Part shown: in pieces, positions 1-8,538 of the stretch
Numbering within the stretch: the stretch's first letter is position 1
How the letters are laid out: each line of letters opens with the position of its first letter
Origin: Falsiroseomonas sp050563525
GTDB lineage: Bacteria; Pseudomonadota; Alphaproteobacteria; Acetobacterales; Acetobacteraceae
Direction of reading: 5' to 3'
Length of the DNA: 64,000 nt
Assembly: GCF_050563525.1 (NCBI RefSeq)
Contig: NZ_JBNXUN010000006.1
Location: forward strand, 280,356-344,355
Position numbers and translations under genes: made by a program
The notes under the pieces: generated by a model
Seen by the model: the letters and a program-made list of their open reading frames with translations, nothing else
Told to the model about the DNA's origin: nothing
The model's database searches: none

Positions 1-319
1 CGGTGCTGGTCGCGTTGTAGAAGGCGACACCCTCCTCCCCCACCCGCAGCCGAAGGCTTGGCGCGGCCGGCGTGAAACGCCAGGGCAGGTCGGGCTGGGT
101 GTTGGCGTTGAAGCGTATGGTCATCACCTGCTCGCCGGCGCCAGGCGCCGCGGCGCTGCCGATCATCGGCGTGCCGTTGAAGCCGGTGACGCGGCAGAAC
201 AGGTCGTACAGCGGCACCGCGGCGAAGCTGACGCCGACCATGCCGGCGACACCGGTGAACGCCGCCAGCACGGTGCGGCGGTTGCGGCGTTCCATCTGCT
301 GCTTGCGGGCGGCGTCCAC
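1..319 (-). CDS. ctaG: Cytochrome c oxidase assembly protein CtaG/Cox11 (partial)
   Basis: The copper-delivery protein for the CuB centre of cytochrome c oxidase subunit I, anchored in the inner membrane with its copper domain in the periplasm. Only the N-terminal ~106 residues are in the window; the gene runs off the left edge. Visible are a basic N-terminus (KQQMERRNRR), one transmembrane segment at about residues 15-37, and the family's membrane-exit motif FAAVPLYDLFCRVTGFNG, whose Cys lies near the membrane. Start is GTG at 319; no ATG fits before the membrane helix. It is the last gene of the cox operon visible here, 3 bases after the preceding small ORF. Identity is firm; the metal-binding CFCF region lies outside the window. 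Confidence 0.93.
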   Translation of the reverse strand, partial: MDAARKQQMERRNRRTVLAAFTGVAGMVGVSFAAVPLYDLFCRVTGFNGTPMIGSAAAPGAGEQVMTIRFNANTQPDLPWRFTPAAPSLRLRVGEEGVAFYNATST

Positions 320-322
320 CGG

Positions 323-451
323 TCAGGCTCCCAACAGCTTCGCGGTTGCGATGAAGTAGAACAGCACGACGAGGGCCAGCAGCGCGGCCAGCATGGCCCA
401 GTTGCGGCCGCGGCGGCGCTTCTCGAAAGCGGTGCGTTCCTCGGGCGTCAT
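323..451 (-). CDS. Small single-span CoxF-like protein of the cox operon
   Basis: A 42-residue protein: a charged N-terminus (MTPEERTAFEKRRRGRNWA) followed by one hydrophobic helix and a short tail ending KLLGA. Alphaproteobacterial cox operons often carry such a small membrane protein (called CoxF or a hypothetical) between ctaB and ctaG, and this one occupies exactly that place. Its ATG overlaps the ctaB stop as ATGA (448-451), so it is probably translated by coupling. Its role is not established; help in assembly of oxidase or of CtaG is an inference from position. It is shorter than most annotation length cut-offs and is easily missed. Confidence 0.8.
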   Translation of the reverse strand: MTPEERTAFEKRRRGRNWAMLAALLALVVLFYFIATAKLLGA

Positions 452-1389
452 CGGAAGGCGATGACGTCGACGGCAAGCGCGCCGAACAGCACGAAAAGGT
501 ACATCAGCGAGAAGGCGAAGGTGCGCCGCGCTGCGGCATCCTGCACCAGGCTTCGCCCCGTTTCGTCCTGCGCTTCCCGCAGCGTACGGACCGCATGGTA
601 CAGGAACATGCCGCCGAGAACCGTCGCCACCGCCGCATAGAGCGGCCCTGCGAAGCCCACGGCCCAAGGCGAAAGCCCGGCCAGCGCCAGCACCACGGTA
701 TAGATGAAGATCTGCCGCCGGGTCTCGCGCGCGCCAGCCACCACCGGCAGCATCGGCACGCCGGCGCGGGCATAGTCGCCGTGCGCCCAGAGCGCCAGCG
801 CCCAGAAATGCGGCGGGGTCCAGGCGAAGACGATGGTGAACAGCAGCCACGGCACCAGCGTCACGTCACCCGTCACGGCGGCCCATCCGATGATCGGTGG
901 GAAGGCGCCGGCGGCGCCGCCGATGACGATGTTCTGGCTGGTCCGGCGCTTCAGCCAAACCGTGTAGACCACGACGTAGAACAGGATGGAGAAGGCGAGC
1001 CAGGCGGCCGCCACCCAGTTCGTCGCCAGCCCCATGATGGCGACGCTGGCCACGGCGAGCACGATGCCGAAGCCCAGGGCTGCGTTGGGCGCGATGCGTC
1101 CGGCCGGAATCGGGCGCCGCGCCGTGCGGCGCATCAGGGCGTCGATATCCCGGTCGTACCACATGTTCAGCGCGCCGGCGGCCCCGGCGCCGAGGGTGAT
1201 GCACAGCACCGCCGTCAGCCCCAGCACCGGGTGGATGGACCCCGGCGCCACCAGCAGCCCGACCAGGCCGGTGAAGACCACCAGCGTCAGCACGCGCGGC
1301 TTGAGCAGCGCGACCCAGTCACGAACCTCGGAAAGGTCGCTGCTGGTCTCCGTCCCGGTGGTCTCGGCCGAAATGGTCGTGCTGCTCAT
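448..1389 (-). CDS. ctaB: Protoheme IX farnesyltransferase (heme O synthase)
   Basis: Converts heme B to heme O by adding a farnesyl group from farnesyl diphosphate. It is an integral inner-membrane enzyme of the UbiA superfamily that supplies the heme A pathway of the oxidase encoded upstream. At 313 residues it has normal length. The first Asp-rich prenyl-diphosphate site is visible as NMWYDRDIDALMRRTARR at about residues 75-93, followed by PIPAGRI, and about nine hydrophobic segments follow. The first ~20 residues are polar and rich in Ser/Thr. It lies 18 bases after ctaD and overlaps the next small ORF by 4 bases, as expected for one transcript. Confidence 0.96.
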   Translation of the reverse strand: MSSTTISAETTGTETSSDLSEVRDWVALLKPRVLTLVVFTGLVGLLVAPGSIHPVLGLTAVLCITLGAGAAGALNMWYDRDIDALMRRTARRPIPAGRIAPNAALGFGIVLAVASVAIMGLATNWVAAAWLAFSILFYVVVYTVWLKRRTSQNIVIGGAAGAFPPIIGWAAVTGDVTLVPWLLFTIVFAWTPPHFWALALWAHGDYARAGVPMLPVVAGARETRRQIFIYTVVLALAGLSPWAVGFAGPLYAAVATVLGGMFLYHAVRTLREAQDETGRSLVQDAAARRTFAFSLMYLFVLFGALAVDVIAFR

Positions 1390-1407
1390 CAGGCTTACTT
1401 GATCCGG

Positions 1408-3000
1408 TTACTTGATGCGGGGCAGTTCATCGAAGGAGTGGAAGGGCGGCGGGCTGCTGACCTGCCACTCCAGCGTCGTCGCACCCTCGCCCCACGGGTT
1501 CGCCGCCACCTTCGCACCGCGCGTGAAGGTCACGTACAGCACGTAGAAGAACATCAGGAAGGCGGCGACCGAGATGTAGGACCCGATGGAAACCACCAGG
1601 TTCCAGCCCGCAAAAGCGTCAGGGTAGTCCGGGTAGCGGCGCGGCATGCCCTGGTTGCCCAGGAAGTGCATCGGGAAGAAGGTCAGGTTCACGCCGATGA
1701 AGGTGAGCCAGAAATGGATCTTGCCGAGGCGTTCCGGATACTGCCGGCCCGACATCTTGCCGAGCCAGTAGTAGATTCCGCAGTAGATGCCATACACCGC
1801 GCCGAGCGACAGCACGTAGTGGAAGTGCGCCACGACATAGTAGGTGTTGTGCAGGATCTGGGTGATGCCGGCATTGGCCAGCACCACGCCGGTGACGCCG
1901 CCGACGGTGAACAGGAAGATGAAGCCGATGGCGAACAGCATCGGCGTATCGAGCTTCAGCGAGCCGCCCCACATGGTGGCGATCCAGGAGAAGATCTTGA
2001 TGCCCGTCGGCACCGCGATGACCATCGTGGCCGCCATGAAGTAGGCCCGCGTGTCCACATCGATGCCCGAGGTGAACATGTGGTGCGCCCACACGATGAA
2101 GCCGACGACGCCGATCGCCACCATCGCATAGGCCATGCCGAGGTAGCCGAAGATCGGCTTCTTCGAGAAGGTGCTGATGACGTGCGACACGATGCCGAAG
2201 GCCGGCAGGATCATGATGTAGACTTCGGGGTGGCCGAAGAACCAGAACAGGTGCTGGAACAGCACCGGGTCGCCACCGCCGGCCGGGTCGAAGAACGCCG
2301 TACCGAAGTTGCGGTCCGTGATCAGCATGGTGATCGCGCCCGCCAGCACCGGCACCGCCAGCAGCAGCAGGAAGGCGGTGACCAGCATGGACCACACGAA
2401 CAGCGGCATCTTGTGCAGCGTCATGCCCGGGGCGCGCATGTTGAAGATGGTGGTGATGAAGTTCGCCGCGCCGAGGATCGAGGACGCACCGGCCAGGTGC
2501 AGGCCGAACAGCGCCAGGTCCATCGCCGGGCCGGTCTGGTAGGTGTCATCCGACAGCGGCGGATAGATCGTCCACCCGGCACCGGCGCCGCCGCCCACGA
2601 ACAGCGAGGCGCCGAGCAGCAGGAAGGCCGGCACCAGCAGCCAGAAGCTGATGTTGTTCATGCGCGGGAAGGCCATGTCCGGCGCGCCGATCATCAGCGG
2701 CACGAACCAGTTCCCGAAGCCACCGATCAGCGCCGGCATGATGACGAAGAACACCATGATCAGCCCGTGGGCCGAGACATAGGCATTCCACATCTGGCCA
2801 TCGGCGAAGATCTGCATGCCCGGCTGCTGCAGCTCGATCCGCATCAGCAGCGACAGGCCGATGCCGACGATCGCGGCGATCAGCGAGAAGCCGATATAGA
2901 GGGTGCCGATATCCTTGTGGTTGGTGGAGAACAGCCACCGGTTCACAAAGCTCGGCTTGTGGTCGTGGTGGTCGTCATGTGCGTGTGCCGCGGTCGCCAT
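1408..3000 (-). CDS. ctaD: Cytochrome c oxidase subunit I (aa3 type)
   Basis: The catalytic heme-copper subunit: it reduces O2 to water at the heme a3-CuB centre and pumps protons. The 530-residue length fits. Family signatures visible include the CuB/cross-link region WFFGHPEVYIMILPAFG and the heme-ligand helix HNTYYVVAHFHYVLS. The N-terminus carries a His/Asp-rich stretch (HAHDDHHDHK, residues 6-15) before the first helix, a common alphaproteobacterial extension that could weakly bind metal. About twelve membrane segments follow. It is the second gene of the operon, 36 bases after ctaC. The E of GHPEVY (proton pathway) is present, so an ordinary A-type oxidase is expected. Confidence 0.98.
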   Translation of the reverse strand: MATAAHAHDDHHDHKPSFVNRWLFSTNHKDIGTLYIGFSLIAAIVGIGLSLLMRIELQQPGMQIFADGQMWNAYVSAHGLIMVFFVIMPALIGGFGNWFVPLMIGAPDMAFPRMNNISFWLLVPAFLLLGASLFVGGGAGAGWTIYPPLSDDTYQTGPAMDLALFGLHLAGASSILGAANFITTIFNMRAPGMTLHKMPLFVWSMLVTAFLLLLAVPVLAGAITMLITDRNFGTAFFDPAGGGDPVLFQHLFWFFGHPEVYIMILPAFGIVSHVISTFSKKPIFGYLGMAYAMVAIGVVGFIVWAHHMFTSGIDVDTRAYFMAATMVIAVPTGIKIFSWIATMWGGSLKLDTPMLFAIGFIFLFTVGGVTGVVLANAGITQILHNTYYVVAHFHYVLSLGAVYGIYCGIYYWLGKMSGRQYPERLGKIHFWLTFIGVNLTFFPMHFLGNQGMPRRYPDYPDAFAGWNLVVSIGSYISVAAFLMFFYVLYVTFTRGAKVAANPWGEGATTLEWQVSSPPPFHSFDELPRIK

Positions 3001-3036
3001 CGGATTATCCGCTTCTGATGTTGGCTTCGGGGCCGC

Positions 3037-3990
3037 CTAGCGGCGGACCTCGGCGACGTTGATCTGGGTCGGCTCGGCGGGGCTGCCAGTGGCCGGGGTG
3101 CCAGGGGAAGCCGCGATCGCGCGCGGCGCGCCCGGCGGCAGCCCCTGGGCGAAACGCGTCTGCGCCTCCGCCGCCCAGGCTTCGAACTCCGCCTGCGGCA
3201 CGGCGCGCACCACGATCGGCATGAACCAGTGGTTCACACCGCAGATCTGGTTGCACTGGCCGTAGAAGGTGCCGGGGCGGTCGGCGCGCATCCAGGTCTC
3301 CAGCGTCCGGCCCGGGATGGAATAGCGCTGCACGCCGAGCGAGGGGACGAAGAAGGAATGGATCACGTCCTGGCCGGTGCTCAGGATGCGGACATTGGCG
3401 CCGACCGGAATCACCAGCGGGTTGTCCACTTCCAGGTTCCGCATCTGGCCGGCCTGGAGGTCCTCGTTCTGGACCGGGTAGCTGTCGAAGGTGAAGTTGC
3501 CGTTGTCGGGGTAGCCATAGTGCCAGTACCACTGCCGGCCCTGGACGTTGACGGTGATGTCCGCGTCCACCGTCCGGTCCTGGTAGTAGATTAGGCGGAA
3601 GGACGGGATGGCGATGATCACCAGGATCAGCACCGGCACCACCGTCCAGGCGATTTCCAGGGTGGTGTTGTGGCTGGTGCGGGACGGATTCGGGTTCACC
3701 TCCGCCCGGAACTTCCAGACCACATAGACCAGCAGCAGGAACACGAAGATCGTGATCGCCACGATGATCCAGAACACCAGGCTGTTGAAGGACGAGATCG
3801 CGTCCTTGATCGGCCCGCCGGACGGCTGCAGCCCGATGCCCCAGGGGACCGGCGCACCCACCATGGCGTCCTGCGCCAGGGCCACGCCCATCGGCCCGAG
3901 GGCCGCAAGCCCGCCCGCCAGAAGCGCCAGCCCCAGCAGGCCGGCGAAGCGGCCTGTCATTCCCCGTATCGCACCGATCACGTGCTGCAT
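3037..3990 (-). CDS. ctaC: Cytochrome c oxidase subunit II
   Basis: The electron-entry subunit. It takes electrons from cytochrome c at the binuclear CuA centre in the periplasm. At 317 residues it shows a signal/anchor region (residues ~12-40), two transmembrane helices (~65-90 and ~110-130), and a cupredoxin domain with the WYWHYGYPD aromatic patch. The complete CuA motif CNQICGVNHWFMPIVV (CxxxCxxxHxxxM) lies near residue 245. The C-terminal ~50 residues are Pro/Ala-rich with no heme-c CxxCH motif, so this is not a caa3 fusion. ATG at 3990 was kept; an ATG ten codons later (3960) would also leave the signal sequence intact. First gene of the operon. Confidence 0.97.
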   Translation of the reverse strand: MQHVIGAIRGMTGRFAGLLGLALLAGGLAALGPMGVALAQDAMVGAPVPWGIGLQPSGGPIKDAISSFNSLVFWIIVAITIFVFLLLVYVVWKFRAEVNPNPSRTSHNTTLEIAWTVVPVLILVIIAIPSFRLIYYQDRTVDADITVNVQGRQWYWHYGYPDNGNFTFDSYPVQNEDLQAGQMRNLEVDNPLVIPVGANVRILSTGQDVIHSFFVPSLGVQRYSIPGRTLETWMRADRPGTFYGQCNQICGVNHWFMPIVVRAVPQAEFEAWAAEAQTRFAQGLPPGAPRAIAASPGTPATGSPAEPTQINVAEVRR

Positions 3991-4115
3991 CCTGTCATCC
4001 CGCCAGCGCGTCGCGTCGCACGCTGAAACTGCTGTCGGACCATCCGGTGGTCACCCGCCGGAGGCCATCTGCGCGCCCGTTGCACCGCCGCCGCGGCAGG
4101 TCGCACTGCGAGCGG

Positions 4116-4144
4116 ACCATAGTGGCGCGTCCCGCACCGCACAA
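4116..4144 (-). promoter_or_regulatory. Candidate sigma70-type promoter of the cox operon
   Basis: On the minus strand a -35 TTGTGC and a -10 TATGGT are separated by exactly 17 bases, about 125 bases upstream of the ctaC start. The rest of this 273-base gap (3991-4263) contains no open frame with coding character. The match is to a generic consensus by eye, so it is only a candidate. Confidence 0.35.
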
Positions 4145-4263
4145 GTGACGTGACACTTCCATTCCGCAAGTCAGAGACGCGTGCACCATTGGGAAGGTTA
4201 AGGATTTTCCCGAATGACGCCCCCGATGACACCCATGTCAGCCGCGCGGGACAAACCCCGCGC

Positions 4264-4956
4264 TCAGGCAGCCGCCGCCAGAGCCGGCGCCGGCTGGTTC
4301 CGCACCCGCACCAGGGTGAACAGCCCGCCCGGCTTGCAGGGCTCCATCGCCTCCACCTGCACGCGCTCCGGGTCCAGCAGGTCGCGCAAGGCGAAATCCG
4401 GATGCCAGCCGAGCAGGCGGGACAGCGGCGCCATGGCGCGCTCCACCCACCAGCGCGGGCCATCCTCGGCGGCGAAGTGGTTCACAAACAGCAGGTGCCC
4501 GCCAGGGCGCACCACGCGCGACATCTCGCCGTACAACCGCTTGGCGTCGGGCACCACGCTGGCGGTGAACATGGCGACGGCGATGTCGAAGGCGCCATCG
4601 GCGAAGGCCATCTTCTCGGCGTCCATCTCGGCCAGGCCGACGACCTGGCCCAGCCGTTCCTCGCGCACCCGCTCCGCCGCCTTCTCCAGCATCTCCCGCG
4701 ACAGGTCGATGCCGACCACGCGCTTGTCGCCGCGGTAGCGCGGCAAGGCGAGGCCGGTGCCGACGCCGACTTCCAGCACGCGGGTGCCGGGCAGCCGGTT
4801 GACTTCCTCCACCGCACGACGCCGGCCGAAGGCCGAGACGCCGCCGAACACGGCGTCATACACGCCGGCCCAGCGCCGATAGGCGTCCCGGACGCCGGCG
4901 GCATCGAGCGCCGCGCGCGGGTGGTCACGGTCGGGAGCGTCGGTTCTGATGGTCAT
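4264..4956 (-). CDS. pmtA: Class I SAM-dependent methyltransferase, PmtA-like
   Basis: Probably methylates phosphatidylethanolamine stepwise toward phosphatidylcholine, using S-adenosylmethionine at the membrane surface. The 230-residue protein begins with a YRRWAGVYDAVFG segment typical of this family. The SAM-binding motif I is VLEVGVGTGLALPRY (residues ~60-74), and the acidic ribose-binding residue is in VGIDLSREML. Post-motif sequences MFTASVVPDAKRLYGEMSRVVRPGG are also typical. It resembles the Rhodobacter-type PmtA family more than UbiE, but a different small-molecule substrate cannot be excluded. It stands alone between the cox promoter and an EamA permease, all on the minus strand. 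Confidence 0.75.
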   Translation of the reverse strand: MTIRTDAPDRDHPRAALDAAGVRDAYRRWAGVYDAVFGGVSAFGRRRAVEEVNRLPGTRVLEVGVGTGLALPRYRGDKRVVGIDLSREMLEKAAERVREERLGQVVGLAEMDAEKMAFADGAFDIAVAMFTASVVPDAKRLYGEMSRVVRPGGHLLFVNHFAAEDGPRWWVERAMAPLSRLLGWHPDFALRDLLDPERVQVEAMEPCKPGGLFTLVRVRNQPAPALAAAA

Positions 4957-5103
4957 GCCGGGCCAATTGCAGAGGTGCGGATGGGGCTAGTCCCTATCGG
5001 GCGGTTTAGGCAAGCGTCTTGATGCGGTTGAACGTCACGCGGTCGCCGCCGTATGGCCTTGCCGGCATCACGAGACCGCAATCCCACTGTCATGCCAACG
5101 AGT

Positions 5104-5976
5104 TCAGCCCGCCCGGTCCCTCCGGCGCTCCGGGATTGCCACCAGGACGCCGCCCGCCGCGATGATGCCGGCGCCGAGCAGGGTCCAGCCGTCCGGCCAG
5201 TCGCCGAACACCAGCACGCCCGCCAGCCCGGCCCACAGCAGTTGCGTATAGGACATCGGTGCGAGCACCGAAGCCGGCGCGCGGGCGAAGGCCAGCACCA
5301 GCAGGCAGTGCCCCGCGCCGCCGAGCAGGCCGAGGGCAGCGAACAGCGGCCAGTCCCAGGCGCCCGGCGTCACCCAGACGAAGGGCTGCACCAGGCCGGT
5401 CACCACCGCCGCGGCGATGGAGGTATGGACGAAGGTGGTGTGCGGGTCGTCCACCGCGGCCAGCTTGCGGGTCAGCAGCTGGTAGACGGTGTTGGCCGCG
5501 GCGGTGACCAGCGGCAGCAGCATGGCCCAGTGTAGCGCCTCCCCGGTCAGGAAGGGCGGGCGCAGCGCCACCAGCACGCCGACGAAGCCGATGCCGACGC
5601 CGACCCAGCGGCGCGGCGAGACCTTCTCCCCCAGCCACAGCGCCGCCAGCGCCACGGTCAGTACCGGCGCCGCGAAGGCCACGGCGGTGGCGTCGGCCAG
5701 TGGAATGTGGATCAGCGCGACCGAAAGTGCCGCATTGGCGGTGGCGAGCGACAGGCTGCGCAGGGTCTGCAGCCAGGGCGCCCGGCTGCGGAACGGCACC
5801 TTGCCGGTGATCAGCCGCAGCGCGCCCATCACCAGGATGGTGTGGAACACGAAGCGCACGAACATCAGCTGCGGCACTGCGTGGCTGGCCACCAGCACCT
5901 TCAGCAGCGCGTCCATCGCGACGAACAGCGCCAGGGCGACGAGCTGGATCAGCACACCCTGGAGCGATCGCGACAT
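5104..5976 (-). CDS. EamA/DMT-family permease
   Basis: A drug/metabolite transporter-type inner-membrane protein of 290 residues with ten hydrophobic helices arranged as two EamA repeats. The start at 5976 was chosen because AGGAAC sits 4 bases upstream and the hydrophobic N-terminus (SLQGVLIQLVALALFVAMDA) begins at once; an upstream in-frame codon adds only an Arg/Trp-rich tail. The first repeat ends near DATAVAFAAPVLTVALAALWLGE, a characteristic EamA stretch, and the second near APMSYTQLLWAGLAGVLVFGD. The substrate cannot be told from sequence; family members export amino acids, nucleosides or other metabolites. It has no operon partner other than being downstream of gcrA on the same strand. 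Confidence 0.88.
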   Translation of the reverse strand: MSRSLQGVLIQLVALALFVAMDALLKVLVASHAVPQLMFVRFVFHTILVMGALRLITGKVPFRSRAPWLQTLRSLSLATANAALSVALIHIPLADATAVAFAAPVLTVALAALWLGEKVSPRRWVGVGIGFVGVLVALRPPFLTGEALHWAMLLPLVTAAANTVYQLLTRKLAAVDDPHTTFVHTSIAAAVVTGLVQPFVWVTPGAWDWPLFAALGLLGGAGHCLLVLAFARAPASVLAPMSYTQLLWAGLAGVLVFGDWPDGWTLLGAGIIAAGGVLVAIPERRRDRAG

Positions 5977-6026
5977 GACCGTTCCTATGCCAGCACGGCC
6001 CGCCCGCTCCAACCACCAACGGCGCA

Positions 6027-6051
6027 CCCCCGCCCCGCTTTGCGGGCGGGG
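6027..6051 (-). terminator. GC-rich hairpin after gcrA
   Basis: An imperfect inverted repeat (left arm of C and G from 6027, right arm GCGGGCGGGG ending 6051, loop TTT, one bulged base) lies between the gcrA stop and the EamA gene. There is no clear U-run after it, so it is a possible rather than canonical terminator of gcrA. Confidence 0.35.
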
Positions 6052-6068
6052 CCGCGCTCAGCGCGGGA

Positions 6069-6575
6069 TCAGGCCGCGTCCTCGCGGCGGTCGCGGGCCT
6101 TCACATAGGCGACCGCGGCGTGCTGCGTGCAGTAGGGCTTGCCGGTCGTAGCCTCGGCCGAGCAGAAGCGGAAATCGGGGGTGCCCGGCTCGCCGATTGG
6201 CCAGCAGCAGCTGCGCGCGGCGCCGAAGCGCGGAAATGCGCGCACCACGGAAGGCTGGGGCGACGCCGCGGCCGCCGGCCGCTGCGCCACGCTCGCCGCC
6301 CGCGTCGCCGGCGCGACCGAGGGTGCCGGCACGGCGTTGACCGTCGGCGCCTGCGGGGCGGCGGTGTTGCTGCGGACAGTCGCACGCACCGGTTGTACCG
6401 CGCCCCCCAAGGCCTCGCGGCGGATCGGGCTGGGGCGGGCCGGCAGGGTCAGGCGGTGGGCCTTGCCGACCACGGCATTCTTCGAGATGCCCATCCGACG
6501 ACCGATCTCGGCTGTCGAGTGACCCTCCGCCCAGAGCGCCCGAAGCCGCTCGATGGCCTCCGCCGTCCAATCCAT
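6069..6575 (-). CDS. gcrA: GcrA cell cycle regulator
   Basis: An alphaproteobacterial transcription cofactor that binds sigma70 and methylated GANTC promoters to control cell-cycle genes. The 168-residue protein starts with the hallmark MDWTAEAIERLRALWAEGHS and a helix-turn-helix (TAEIGRRMGISKNAVVGKAHRL, residues ~22-42). After an Ala/Pro-rich linker of ~80 residues it ends with the conserved zinc-finger-like tail CCWPIGEPGTPDFRFC...PYCTQH, which contacts sigma. ATG at 6575 is preceded by GGAGAG seven bases upstream; longer frames lack that signal. It is monocistronic as far as visible. Five to seven GANTC sites could be expected near it if it is autoregulated with CcrM, but none was mapped. 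Confidence 0.95.
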   Translation of the reverse strand: MDWTAEAIERLRALWAEGHSTAEIGRRMGISKNAVVGKAHRLTLPARPSPIRREALGGAVQPVRATVRSNTAAPQAPTVNAVPAPSVAPATRAASVAQRPAAAASPQPSVVRAFPRFGAARSCCWPIGEPGTPDFRFCSAEATTGKPYCTQHAAVAYVKARDRREDAA

Positions 6576-6710
6576 GCGCTCTCTCCAAACCCGCGGCTGA
6601 CACCACATACGGTAGGCCAACGCGGCGGGAGCCCACAAGTTGTAGAACGCTCAACGCGACGGATTTCTGTGGACAGAGTTGGATCGGTGCCGAATCCGGT
6701 TACACAATAT

Positions 6711-7676
6711 TCAGAAGAACAGGCCCTTCTTCAGCATCCCGTGTACCCCCTTTTCCCCGTTCACCGTCTGCGTCACGCGAAAATCGACGGCCAGCGAGCA
6801 CAACTGGTAGGCGTCGGCGGCGGATACGTTCATCCGCGCTACGATGAAACCGATCATCTCCCGCAGCGCCTGCTTCATGGCGAGGTCGAGATCCTCGTTC
6901 AGGCCCATGGAAACATAATGCGTCTTCGTCTCAGCGCGCGGGAAGCGCAGCACCGGGTCCTTGGTGCCGCCGCCCTTCTCCAGGGTCAGGCGGAAATGCC
7001 CGGTCAGGCACATCTCCAGCGCATTGATGCAGACCTCGCCATCGCCCTGCACGCCATGGCCGTCACCGGCCGAGAAATTGCCGCCCGCGACATGCACCGG
7101 CAGCCACAGCGTGGTGCCAGCGGTGAGTTCCTTGTTGTCCAGGTTGCCGCCATGCGCGCGCGGCTCCTTGGTGCTGATCGCGCCCCATTCACGCGGTGGC
7201 GCAAGGCCCATGACGCCGAAGAACGGGCTGAGCGGCAGCGTCACCCCCGGCCCCACCGGCACCCGCCCCGTCATCGCCGCCCGGTCCACCGGGATGTGCA
7301 GCATGCGGGCATAAGGGAAATCCTCCGGCAGCGTCCCACCAAGAGGGCGAAAGCCGCAAAAACCCCAGTCGCAGCCCAACTCGATCTGCTCGATATCGAT
7401 GCGGATCGCATCGCCCGGCTCGGCGCCCTGCACCGCCACGGGGCCGGTCAGCATATGCGGGCCGAGGCGCGGCGGCTTCGCGGCGTGGATGGCGGCGAGC
7501 GCCGGCGGCGGCACCAGGCCGGATTCGGCCGGCGGCATCACCTCCGGCGCGCCCGACACGCATTCCAGCACCACCAGGTCACCGCTGGCGATGGTCGCGA
7601 CCGGGGCGAAGCTGGCGTCGAAGGCCCCCCAGCGGATGGTTTCGGGGGTGGCGGCGATGCGGTGGCTGGCGGGCAT
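6711..7676 (-). CDS. Acetamidase/formamidase family protein
   Basis: A hydrolase of the FmdA/AmdA family, which releases ammonia from formamide or short aliphatic amides; the family is metal-dependent. The 321-residue protein contains family hallmarks: SGDLVVLECVSGAPEVMP near the N-terminus, GPVAVQGAEPGDAIRIDI, WGFCGFRPLGG, the glycine-rich AHGGNLDNKEL stretch and a metal-site-like HVAGGNFSAGDGHGVQGDGEV. GAGG lies 7 bases before the ATG at 7676. There is no linked amide transporter or regulator; the nearest same-strand neighbour is a putative metalloprotease 70 bases upstream. The exact substrate is not predictable. Confidence 0.85.
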   Translation of the reverse strand: MPASHRIAATPETIRWGAFDASFAPVATIASGDLVVLECVSGAPEVMPPAESGLVPPPALAAIHAAKPPRLGPHMLTGPVAVQGAEPGDAIRIDIEQIELGCDWGFCGFRPLGGTLPEDFPYARMLHIPVDRAAMTGRVPVGPGVTLPLSPFFGVMGLAPPREWGAISTKEPRAHGGNLDNKELTAGTTLWLPVHVAGGNFSAGDGHGVQGDGEVCINALEMCLTGHFRLTLEKGGGTKDPVLRFPRAETKTHYVSMGLNEDLDLAMKQALREMIGFIVARMNVSAADAYQLCSLAVDFRVTQTVNGEKGVHGMLKKGLFF

Positions 7677-7746
7677 GCGGGAACCTCGATCGGGGGCTAT
7701 GGGGTCACCCAAGCAAGCAGCCTGCCACCGGTCAACCGGGCCACCC

Positions 7747-8538
7747 TCAGCCATCCCCCAGGCTGCGGCTCAGGCGCCGCTGGTCGGCGGGGCAGACGCG
7801 GCCGAGGCGGCGGTATTCTTCCGGCGTGTCGATCTCGTCATGGCCGAACTGCCGGGCGTCCCGCAGCATCGCCAACACCGGCTCCACCGCCGCGGTCAGG
7901 TCGTCCTGCAGAAGTTGCGCCGCGGCTGCGGCGTTCGGCGCCTGCGCCTCCGCCCGCGCCGCCCAGCTTCGTGCCACGGCGCGCAGCGCATCCGCCGCCT
8001 GGCGCAGGGTACGGCGGTTGACCTCCGCATGGCGCCGTTCATGCGCCAGCACCTCCCGCGCCAGGCAGCCGCCGCGCGGAATCTCGCGGGCCAGGCGGAT
8101 GCTGTGCTCGGCATGCACCAGGCTGAGCCGCACCTCGGAGGGCACGCCGCAGACCGGGCCGTTCGGCAGGCCCTGGCTGCGCACCGTGATCTCGCTGCGC
8201 CATTCGACGCGGGACATGGTCAGGCCCAGGTGGTGCAGGATCTGGCCGGCAACCTGCTCGTGGTCCTCCTGCACATCGGCCAGCCGGCGCAGTTGTTCGG
8301 CCGAGACCGGAGGCAGCACGCGCACATCAGGGTCGGAGACGCTCACGCGCAGCAGCGGCGTGCCACGCGGCGGGCAATCGGCCGGCCGCGGGACCGGCGG
8401 CGCTGGTTGCGCCACCGCCGACGGCAGGGCCTGCGGCAGAAGGGCGACGCCGCCGAGAACCAGGACAAGGACGGCGACGCGGAGGATCAGAGCCAGCCCT
8501 TCCGCTTGAAGTAGAAGATCGGCAGCAGGGCCGAGCAC
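7747..8538 (-). CDS. Exported HExxH-like protein, possible zinc-dependent DUF922-type protease
   Basis: A 263-residue protein not confidently assigned to a family. It has a hydrophobic N-terminal segment (residues ~16-42, rich in V, L and A, ending PSAVAQPAPP) that looks like a signal peptide or anchor. A paired-Cys region around residues 130-160 includes VCGVPSEVRL and RGGCLAREV. The segment LAREVLAHERRHAEVNRRTL carries an HERRH motif resembling the HExxH zinc site of DUF922-like peptidases, with a further His/Glu-rich region behind. The ATG at 8538 lies inside the 3' end of corA, giving a 52-base overlap; no ATG/GTG/TTG lies closer to the signal peptide, so the start is uncertain. Protease function is an inference. 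Confidence 0.6.
   Translation of the reverse strand: MLGPAADLLLQAEGLALILRVAVLVLVLGGVALLPQALPSAVAQPAPPVPRPADCPPRGTPLLRVSVSDPDVRVLPPVSAEQLRRLADVQEDHEQVAGQILHHLGLTMSRVEWRSEITVRSQGLPNGPVCGVPSEVRLSLVHAEHSIRLAREIPRGGCLAREVLAHERRHAEVNRRTLRQAADALRAVARSWAARAEAQAPNAAAAAQLLQDDLTAAVEPVLAMLRDARQFGHDEIDTPEEYRRLGRVCPADQRRLSRSLGDG

Noticed and set aside
595..3018. An 807-residue open frame on the plus strand across ctaB and ctaD
   Set aside because: Composed mainly of Arg, His, Asp, Gln and Gly in a pattern typical of the antisense of GC-rich genes; ctaB and ctaD on the other strand are unmistakable.
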